From Gammaproteobacteria bacterium (GTDB taxonomy: Bacteria > Pseudomonadota > Gammaproteobacteria > Steroidobacterales > JABDKV01): a DNA stretch of 56,644 nucleotides. The position numbers and the translations under genes are program-made. How positions within the stretch are numbered: the first letter of the stretch is position 1; each line of letters begins with the position of its first letter. The notes under the pieces are model-generated. The model saw only the letters and a program-made list of their open reading frames with translations. It was not told where the DNA came from and did no database searches. The DNA lies in NCBI GenBank assembly GCA_013003425.1, contig JABDJB010000046.1:1-56644 (forward strand), read 5' to 3'. Shown piece by piece: positions 47,841 through 56,644 of this stretch.

Positions 47841-48785
47841 TCAACTGTCAAATCGCTGCTGGATCACTGCTCCGCGAATCACTTCGGTCGGTTGCAGCTT
47901 TTGGTCAAGCTGCAATGCAGAAATGCCATGCAACTTATTGATATTCCAGTTTGTTTGTGCCCAGTCAATTACCTCGGCAACCGGATGATCCGCCAGCTCC
48001 GGGGGAGGATCCTGGCGCAGGACGACCAGGGCATCGAACATAACCCGGCCCCGCCTGTCCTTTGGCAGCCCTGCCGCGCCAAATGACTTGCTCAACTTGT
48101 TGCCGTCCGGGTCCAGCGCGAGGGGCAGATGGGCATGGCGCGGCTCGGGCAGCGACAGCGATTTACGCAGCCAGCTTTGCCGTGGCGTGGAGTCGAGCAG
48201 GTCGCAGCCGCGTACGATATGGGTGATTCCCTGCGCTGCATCATCGATGGTGACGGCCAGCTGGTACGCGTGCAGACCGTCCCTGCGCCGGATGACGAAG
48301 TCTCCCGTTTCGCTTGCCAGACGCCACGAGAAGCGGCCCTGCACGGCATCGTCGATAGTCACGGGCTCATCGCTGGTTACCAGCCGGATAGCATGCTCTT
48401 CGCTGGCTGATATCGCGGCTTTCCGGCAGGTCCCGGGGTAGATCCCGCCGGGGTGGGCGGCGACCATGCGGCGCGTGCAGCGGCACCGGTAGGCCAGACC
48501 CTCGTGTAACAGGCGGCCGATAACATCGCAGTACCTGTCCAGGCGGCGGCTCTGGTAGACGAGCGGGCCGTCCCAGTGCAGCTGGTAATCGTCCAGTGTG
48601 CGCAGGATTAAGTCGGCCGATCCGGGTACCTCGCGTGGCGGGTCGAGGTCCTCAATACGGACCTGCCACTGCCCGCCAGCCCGACGGGCCTCCAGAAAGC
48701 TGCCGAGCGCTGCCAGCAGCGAGCCAAAATGCAGTGGCCCGGTGGGAGAGGGGGCAAACCGGCCGACGTAGGGCACACCGCTCAT
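47841..48785 (-). CDS. gluQ: Glutamyl-Q tRNA(Asp) synthetase
   Basis: GluQ attaches glutamate to queuosine at the wobble position of tRNA-Asp. The 314-residue product is a truncated glutamyl-tRNA synthetase catalytic core: GRFAPSPTGPLHFGS (HIGH-like, 8-22), IEDLDPPRE, zinc ligands Cys101, Cys103, Tyr116 and Cys120, and KLSKS. It lacks the anticodon-binding domain, as expected. The start was placed at MSGVPYVGRF. It follows dksA by 11 bp, matching the dksA-gluQ operon of enterobacteria, and fits with queF nearby in queuosine synthesis. Confidence 0.95.
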   Translation of the reverse strand: MSGVPYVGRFAPSPTGPLHFGSLLAALGSFLEARRAGGQWQVRIEDLDPPREVPGSADLILRTLDDYQLHWDGPLVYQSRRLDRYCDVIGRLLHEGLAYRCRCTRRMVAAHPGGIYPGTCRKAAISASEEHAIRLVTSDEPVTIDDAVQGRFSWRLASETGDFVIRRRDGLHAYQLAVTIDDAAQGITHIVRGCDLLDSTPRQSWLRKSLSLPEPRHAHLPLALDPDGNKLSKSFGAAGLPKDRRGRVMFDALVVLRQDPPPELADHPVAEVIDWAQTNWNINKLHGISALQLDQKLQPTEVIRGAVIQQRFDS

Positions 48786-48796
48786 TGCGGGGGCAC

Positions 48797-49624
48797 TCAG
48801 CCGCGCATCTGTTTCTCGCGGATCTCGTCCAGCGTCTTGCAGTCGATGCACAGGGTGGCCGTGGGGCGCGCCTCCAGCCGGCGTACGCCGATTTCCACGC
48901 CGCACGATTCGCAGTACCCGTAGTCGCCCGAGTCCATAGTCAGCATGGCCTCGTCGATTTTCTTGATCAGCTTGCGCTCCCGGTCTCGGGTGCGCAGCTC
49001 GAGACTGAACTCCGATTCCTGTGTCGCCCGGTCGTTGGGGTCCGGGAAGTTGGCCGCCTCGTCCTTCATGTGATGCACGGTGCGGTCGACTTCTTCCATC
49101 AACTCATGCTTCCAGGCATCAAGAATCATTGTGAAGTGTTTGAGTTGACGGGCATTCATGTACTTTTCTTTCGCCCGCAACTTGTATGGCGCTATCCCCG
49201 CAACCGGCCCGTTAACCAGCAGGTCTGCGCGGCTGGCCTTGCCCCGGCCGGTTTTTTTCGTCACAGCCTTGCGTGATGCCGTCTTCTTCGTCGTTTTTTT
49301 CCGGCTGGTGGTCTTCTTCGCCGGCTTTGCGCGGCTGGCAGTTTTCTTTCTAGCCGCTTTCTTCGCGGGCTTCTTGCGCCCGGTCGTCTTCTTTTTTGCT
49401 ACCTTTTTCTTTGCCGTCTTTTTGCGGCCGGCAGCCTTCTTTTTAGCTACCTTTTTCCTGGCAGTCTTTTTGCGGGTGGTTTTTTTCTTTGCCGTCTTGC
49501 GGGCAGTGGCCTTTTTCGTCGTTTTTTTCCTGCTCGCGGCTTTTTTCCGCGTGGCTTTCTTGCGGGCGCCGCGGCTGGCGGACGCCTTTTTCGTGCGGGC
49601 GGAAGACTTTTTACGTGTCGCCAT
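48797..49624 (-). CDS. dksA: RNA polymerase-binding factor DksA with long histone-H1-like N-terminal tail
   Basis: DksA enters the RNA polymerase secondary channel and, with ppGpp, reprograms transcription. The C-terminal part (about 145-275) is canonical: [10 protein letters not shown], coiled coil with the tip DPNDRA (conserved acidic residues 195 and 198), [19 protein letters not shown], and the zinc cysteines 238, 241, 259 and 262 (CESC, CIDC), then EIREKQMRG. Residues 1-135 are a Lys/Ala/Thr/Arg-rich repeat (units such as KKTARKK and KKTASRK), resembling histone H1 or AlgP tails. DksA is normally about 150 residues; similar long forms are, as I recall, seen in Xanthomonadaceae. It is co-oriented with gluQ. 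Confidence 0.95.
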   Translation of the reverse strand: MATRKKSSARTKKASASRGARKKATRKKAASRKKTTKKATARKTAKKKTTRKKTARKKVAKKKAAGRKKTAKKKVAKKKTTGRKKPAKKAARKKTASRAKPAKKTTSRKKTTKKTASRKAVTKKTGRGKASRADLLVNGPVAGIAPYKLRAKEKYMNARQLKHFTMILDAWKHELMEEVDRTVHHMKDEAANFPDPNDRATQESEFSLELRTRDRERKLIKKIDEAMLTMDSGDYGYCESCGVEIGVRRLEARPTATLCIDCKTLDEIREKQMRG

Positions 49625-49690
49625 CGGTACACCTCGGGCCGGAGAAAACGCGAGATTCTAGCGTTTTCCAGCCGGTTTTGCAGCCACCGT

Positions 49691-50095
49691 TCAGGGCAGG
49701 GACACTGCCGGCGGTGCTTCCCAGTCTGGCTGACGATGTTCAGCAACTACGGTCGTATAAATGCCGCCTCGTACATTAAATTCCGCTCGTAATCGCATGA
49801 ACTTTGGTTCAATTGCCCCGGTCAGATCAGCAAGAATCTGGTTGGTGACGGCCTCGTGGAAGGCCCCCTCATTGCGGTATGACCAGACGTACATCTTCAG
49901 CGCCTTCAACTCCACGCACAGCCCGTCGGGGACGTACTCGATGTGAAGAGTCGCAAAATCAGGCTGGCCGGTTTTCGGGCAGAGGCAGGTGAACTCTGGA
50001 ATCGAAATCCGAATGGTATAATCGCGGCCAGGTTCCGGGTTGGGAAAGGCCTCGAGTTCACGACTGGGCTGCGGCTTTTCACTGGAGAAACTCAT
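49691..50095 (-). CDS. queF: NADPH-dependent 7-cyano-7-deazaguanine reductase QueF (short form)
   Basis: QueF reduces preQ0 to preQ1 in queuosine synthesis. The 134-residue product is the unimodular form, with [12 protein letters not shown] (catalytic Cys39; Asp46), [20 protein letters not shown] (Glu62, His80), and the T-fold core. Enterobacteria have a longer two-domain QueF; the short form is typical of other bacteria. The start was placed at the first ATG. It is 66 bp upstream of dksA on the same strand, and gluQ is the next gene after dksA, so two queuosine steps are close together. Confidence 0.93.
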   Translation of the reverse strand: MSFSSEKPQPSRELEAFPNPEPGRDYTIRISIPEFTCLCPKTGQPDFATLHIEYVPDGLCVELKALKMYVWSYRNEGAFHEAVTNQILADLTGAIEPKFMRLRAEFNVRGGIYTTVVAEHRQPDWEAPPAVSLP

Positions 50096-50129
50096 ACTCG
50101 GTCACCGGTACATTGTTGCAGTGGAGTTG

Positions 50130-50157
50130 ATTGTACTAGTTGCATCGCGAGGATAAA
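50130..50157 (-). promoter_or_regulatory. Possible sigma-70 promoter of queF
   Basis: On the minus strand TTTATC (50152-50157) and TACAAT (50130-50135) are 16 bases apart, with TACAAT matching five of six -10 positions. It lies 35 bp before the queF ATG. The -35 is weak. Confidence 0.35.
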
Positions 50158-50316
50158 GCGGAACCGACCAGACTGGCGCCCGGCAGTAAAGCGCCCGACT
50201 CCCGCCTCCCTCTGTTTTACAAGTTTGCCATTGTTCAAATTCAATTGCGGTTCGCGCTTACGCGTAGCCGGGGATTACTTTAAACTATCGCTTTTACAGG
50301 AATGCGTCTGCCTTAA

Positions 50317-53300
50317 ATGCGTCTGAGCAAAATCAAGCTGGCTGGCTTCAAGTCATTTGTCGATCCAACGACCCTCGAATTTCCCGGTAACCTGCTGGCA
50401 GTCGTCGGTCCCAATGGTTGCGGTAAATCGAACGTCATTGATGCGGTTCGCTGGGTCATGGGCGAGAGTTCGGCCAAGACCCTGCGTGGTGATTCACTGG
50501 CCGATGTTATTTTCAACGGCTCGACGTCACGCAAGCCGGTAGGCACAGCAACAATCGAACTGATATTCGACAATTCCGACGGCGCCATCGGTGGGCCGTA
50601 TGCCAATTACAACGAAGTGTCGATAAAGCGACTGCTGTCACGCGATGGCACCTCGCAGTATTTTCTGAATAACACGCGCTGCCGACGCAAAGATATCAAG
50701 AGCATTTTTCTTGGCACCGGCCTCGGTCCACGCAGCTACGCGATTATCGAGCAGGGCATGATCTCGCGGTTGATCGAGGCACGGCCCGAAGACCTGCGTG
50801 TTTACCTGGAGGAAGCGGCCGGAATATCCAAATACAAGGAGCGCCGGCGCGAAACAGAAAATCGTATGCGCCACACGCGCGATAATCTTGATCGGCTGAA
50901 TGACCTGCGCGAAGAGGTGGAGGCGCAGCTGAAACACCTGCAGCGCCAGGCAAGCGTCGCCGAGCGCTACAAGACTTACAAGGACGAGCAGCGCCGTTCA
51001 GCAGCGGAGCTGCTGGTTCTGCGGATGCGCGAACTCCAGGCTGGCATGGCGGCCGAACGGCAGAAGCAGATGGAATGCGAGACGGCCCTGGAGGCTGCAA
51101 TCTCACAGCAACGCTCGATCGAGGCCGACATAGAGAAGGCGCGTGAGCGCCAGGCCGGCAATACCGATGCAGCCAACGCGGTGCAGGAACGCTTCTACAC
51201 AACCGGTGCCGAGATTGCCCGTCTGGAGCAGCAAATCCAGCACAGCCGTGAGATGCGCAAACGCCACGAAGATGACCTGGTGCAGACGCGTTCGGGTCTG
51301 GAAGAGCTCGACGTGCTGATCAATCGCGATTCTGGTGAACTCAAGGACCTCGAAGGGACGCTGGGTTTGCTCGAACCGGATCTGCAGCGGGCGCGTGAAG
51401 CCGAATACGGTTCGGCAGCCGGACTGCAACAGGCTGAGTCAGCCATGCAGGCGTGGCAGCAAAGCTGGGACGAGCATGCCGAGAAACGCAACGCGGCACA
51501 GCAGACGCTGGAGGTCGAGCAGGCGCGTATCGAGCATCGGGAACAAGCACTGCGTGACTACCGCAACCGCAGCGAGCAATTACAGACGCAGCGCGAAGAG
51601 CTCTCTGTAGCTGCATTGAAAGAGCAGATCAGCGGCATTTCCCGCGAGGAGTCTGCCAAGCGGGTCATGCTGGAAGGTCTGCACAGCGGGCTTGCCTCAA
51701 TCATCACTGAGGTTGACGGCCTGCGTGACGAGGACAAACGCCTCGCGGCACGGCTGGACGAGAGCCGTGTCGAGCTGCACCAGCTGCAGGGCAGGCTGGC
51801 TTCGCTGGAGGCGCTGCAGCAGGCGGCGCTGGGCGAGAACAAGAAGGCGGTAATGCGCTGGCTGGAAGGCAGCACGTTTGCCGGTCAACAGCGGCTGGGC
51901 CAGGTGCTGTCAGTCGAGCCGGGTTGGGAGCGGGCGGTCGAAACGGTTCTTGGTGATTACCTGGAAGCGATCTGTATAGATGGCATGGACGCTGTTGAGG
52001 CGGTACTCGGTGAGTTGCCCGACTTTTCGCTCGGCTTCGTCGTAACCGGCAAGCCTGGCAAATCAGGCTGGTTCAAGGCCGGCGAGCCGCTGGCAACAAA
52101 AGTCAGCGGCGATATCCGCGTCGATTCGCTCATGTCACAGGTTTTCGCTGCTGACTCGTTGAGTGAGGCGCTGGGTATGCGCAGCCGGCTGGGCGCCGGT
52201 GAGTCTGTTATTACGCGCGACGGCGTCTGGATTGGTGCCGACTGGTTGCGGGTGAGCCGGGATGAAGAGGCACACGCCGGCGTACTCTCGCGCGAGGATG
52301 AAATCCGCCGTTTGCGGCTGCGCTGCGACACGCTGCAAAGGGAAGTGTCCGAGCTTGGCGAAAAGCACGATGCGGCACGCAACCGGATTACCGCACTCGA
52401 CAAGAAGCGCGACCTGGCGCAGGTCGAGGTCAACCAGGTTGGCAGCGTTCATGCCTCGCTGCGAGCGAAGCTGGAGGAGCGCCAGGAAAGACTTGAGCAC
52501 CAGACCCGGACGATCGATTCGCTGGCCAGCGAAGCCGGCAGCGTCGGTGAGCAGGTGCGTGAAATCGAGGAAGCGCTGCGCCAGTCCCGCATCCTGGTCG
52601 ATGAAACCAGGCGGCAGCTGGCCAACCTGGAAGAGCAGAAACACGAGCTGGTCGCGCAGCGTATCAGCCTGACCGAGAAGCTGGCGCAGGCCCGCGACGC
52701 CGCGCGCGAAGACCGTGAGCGTACCCAGCAGCTGGCGATTGAAGTCGAATCGCGTCGTTCGACCCAGCAGACCGCCAGCGGCAGCATTGAGCGCATGCGG
52801 CGGCAGCAGGAGCAACTGCAACAACGCATCGTAGAGCTGGGCCAGCAAATCGAGGCCAGCGTTGCACCTCAGGCCGCGAACGACGAGCAACTGCAGGCAT
52901 TGCTGCAGTCACGCATTGCCATCGAGAAGGAGCTGGGCGATGCACGCAGCAAACTCGAATCGGTGGAAGATGAACTGCGCAAACTGGACGAAACCCGTTT
53001 GCAGCAGGAACAGGAAGTCCAGAGACATCGCGATGCACTGAACGAAGTACGGCTTAGCGGCCAGGAAGTACGAGTGCGGCACGAGACGGTAGCTGAGCAG
53101 TTTGCTGAAACCGCCTTCGATCTCGAAACAATGCAGGGGGAATTGCCGGAGGACGCGGCAGCAGCCGACTGGGAGCAGCGGCTGGAAAAACTCGACGCGA
53201 GAATCTCCCGGCTGGGCGCTATCAACCTTGCCGCTATCGACGAATATCGCGAGCAGTCCGAGCGCAAGGAATACCTGGACTCCCAGCATGACGACCTGAA

Positions 53301-53826
53301 CGAGGCGCTGGAAACGCTCGAGCGGGCTATTCGGAAAATTGACAAGGAAACCCGGGCACGGTTTCGTGAGACCTTCGAACAGGTTGATGCGGAGTTCCGC
53401 CGCCTGTTCCCACGCCTGTTTGGTGGCGGCACCGCCTTTCTCGAACTTACCGGAGATGACCTGCTGAACTCAGGCGTCACGGTTATGGCGCGCCCGCCAG
53501 GCAAGCGCAACAGCACTATTCACTTACTGTCCGGTGGCGAGAAGGCACTGACTGCCGTCGCGATGGTGTTTGCGATATTCGCTCTGAACCCCGCACCGTT
53601 TTGCATGCTCGACGAGGTCGACGCCCCGCTGGACGATGCGAACGTCGGAAGGTTCTGCGATATCGTTCGCGAGATGTCTGAGACCGTTCAGTTTATTGTG
53701 ATTACGCACAACAAGACCACCATGGAAATGGCCAACCAGCTGATGGGCGTGACCATGCAGGAGCCGGGCGTATCGCGCCTGGTCGCGGTGGATGTTGACG
53801 AAGCGGTGCAAATGGCTGCGATGTAA
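50317..53826 (+). CDS. smc: Chromosome segregation protein Smc
   Basis: Smc is the ATPase of the Smc-ScpAB condensin, which compacts and segregates the chromosome. The 1169-residue product has the N-terminal head with Walker A GPNGCGKS (31-38), two long coiled coils separated by a hinge domain (about 510-660; QVLSVEPGWERAVETVLGDYLEA), and the C-terminal head with LSGGEKALTAVAMVFAIF, Walker B FCMLDEVDAPLDDANV and the D-loop. A TAA immediately before the ATG closes a four-codon frame that repeats the first three codons of smc (see findings). scpA and scpB are not in the window. Confidence 0.98.
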   Translation: MRLSKIKLAGFKSFVDPTTLEFPGNLLAVVGPNGCGKSNVIDAVRWVMGESSAKTLRGDSLADVIFNGSTSRKPVGTATIELIFDNSDGAIGGPYANYNEVSIKRLLSRDGTSQYFLNNTRCRRKDIKSIFLGTGLGPRSYAIIEQGMISRLIEARPEDLRVYLEEAAGISKYKERRRETENRMRHTRDNLDRLNDLREEVEAQLKHLQRQASVAERYKTYKDEQRRSAAELLVLRMRELQAGMAAERQKQMECETALEAAISQQRSIEADIEKARERQAGNTDAANAVQERFYTTGAEIARLEQQIQHSREMRKRHEDDLVQTRSGLEELDVLINRDSGELKDLEGTLGLLEPDLQRAREAEYGSAAGLQQAESAMQAWQQSWDEHAEKRNAAQQTLEVEQARIEHREQALRDYRNRSEQLQTQREELSVAALKEQISGISREESAKRVMLEGLHSGLASIITEVDGLRDEDKRLAARLDESRVELHQLQGRLASLEALQQAALGENKKAVMRWLEGSTFAGQQRLGQVLSVEPGWERAVETVLGDYLEAICIDGMDAVEAVLGELPDFSLGFVVTGKPGKSGWFKAGEPLATKVSGDIRVDSLMSQVFAADSLSEALGMRSRLGAGESVITRDGVWIGADWLRVSRDEEAHAGVLSREDEIRRLRLRCDTLQREVSELGEKHDAARNRITALDKKRDLAQVEVNQVGSVHASLRAKLEERQERLEHQTRTIDSLASEAGSVGEQVREIEEALRQSRILVDETRRQLANLEEQKHELVAQRISLTEKLAQARDAAREDRERTQQLAIEVESRRSTQQTASGSIERMRRQQEQLQQRIVELGQQIEASVAPQAANDEQLQALLQSRIAIEKELGDARSKLESVEDELRKLDETRLQQEQEVQRHRDALNEVRLSGQEVRVRHETVAEQFAETAFDLETMQGELPEDAAAADWEQRLEKLDARISRLGAINLAAIDEYREQSERKEYLDSQHDDLNEALETLERAIRKIDKETRARFRETFEQVDAEFRRLFPRLFGGGTAFLELTGDDLLNSGVTVMARPPGKRNSTIHLLSGGEKALTAVAMVFAIFALNPAPFCMLDEVDAPLDDANVGRFCDIVREMSETVQFIVITHNKTTMEMANQLMGVTMQEPGVSRLVAVDVDEAVQMAAM

Positions 53827-53856
53827 TGGCTGTCTGGCCAGCCGTCGGGTACAAAA

Positions 53857-56644
<2,788 letters not shown>

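Noticed and set aside
49158-49661. Plus-strand frame rich in Phe, Val and Leu, looking like a membrane protein
   Set aside because: It is the complement of the lysine-rich dksA tail: AAG/AAA codons read backwards give CTT/TTT. No family similarity; the minus-strand DksA is unmistakable.
50096-50316. preQ1 riboswitch before queF
   Set aside because: The gap from the putative promoter to the queF ATG is too short and lacks the expected pseudoknot pattern; nothing supports a riboswitch.

Overview
The window is a GC-rich stretch (roughly 60% G+C by eye) of a gammaproteobacterial chromosome, almost wholly core housekeeping genes. Evidence for the class: a one-piece tmRNA with tag ANDDNYALAA next to smpB; rnfH/bamE/fur/recN; greA-yhbY-rlmE-ftsH-folP-glmM; secG-tRNA-Leu; tRNA-fMet-rimP-nusA-infB-rbfA-truB-rpsO-pnp; dksA-gluQ; and zipA-ligA. 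An hrcA gene with a CIRCE-like operator, an Smc condensin rather than MukB, a PhaR-type regulator, the short QueF and a very long DksA argue against Enterobacterales and for a lineage nearer Xanthomonadales/Chromatiales or related marine gammaproteobacteria. I cannot name a genus.

Layout. (1) 1-1.8 kb: the 3' end of a Sel1-like gene, about 300 bp of non-coding DNA with clustered GGGGGCA motifs, then ssrA, smpB and a small cysteine-rich lipoprotein gene on the minus strand. (2) 1.9-4.4 kb: a sodium-symporter-family gene coupled to rnfH, convergent bamE, divergent fur. (3) 4.5-12.9 kb: recN and nadK (minus), then hrcA-grpE-dnaK-dnaJ-dapB (plus), with a CIRCE-like site before hrcA and a near-consensus heat-shock promoter before dnaK. 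(4) 12.9-24.3 kb: carA (TTG start, with a leader ORF), carB, greA, yhbY (minus), rlmE, ftsH, folP, glmM, tpiA, secG, tRNA-Leu(GAG). (5) 24.4-38.5 kb: the complete 14-gene nuoA-N operon for respiratory complex I. (6) 38.5-47.2 kb: initiator tRNA, terminator, promoter, a leader with two terminator hairpins, then rimP-nusA-infB-rbfA-truB-rpsO-pnp, ended by a bidirectional terminator. (7) 47.2-50.1 kb, minus strand: a REP-like palindrome, phaR, gluQ, dksA with a histone-H1-like tail, queF. (8) 50.3-56.6 kb: smc, zipA and ligA; ligA runs off the window end.

How the genes work together: trans-translation (ssrA/smpB) and the heat-shock chaperones and FtsH handle stalled synthesis and damaged protein; the carA/carB products supply carbamoyl phosphate; nuo encodes the respiratory NADH dehydrogenase; the rimP-pnp operon covers ribosome maturation, initiation, transcript elongation and RNA decay; smc, zipA and ligA serve chromosome and division functions. 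All genes look intact except the two cut by the window edges.

I found no undescribed multi-gene system, prophage, CRISPR array or insertion sequence. The points most worth a second look are local: the histone-like tail on DksA, an apparent ATC start for smpB coupled to a Kazal-like lipoprotein gene, the leader ORF abutting carA, the terminator-bearing rimP leader, a U1-U72 initiator tRNA, and the motif cluster beside ssrA.
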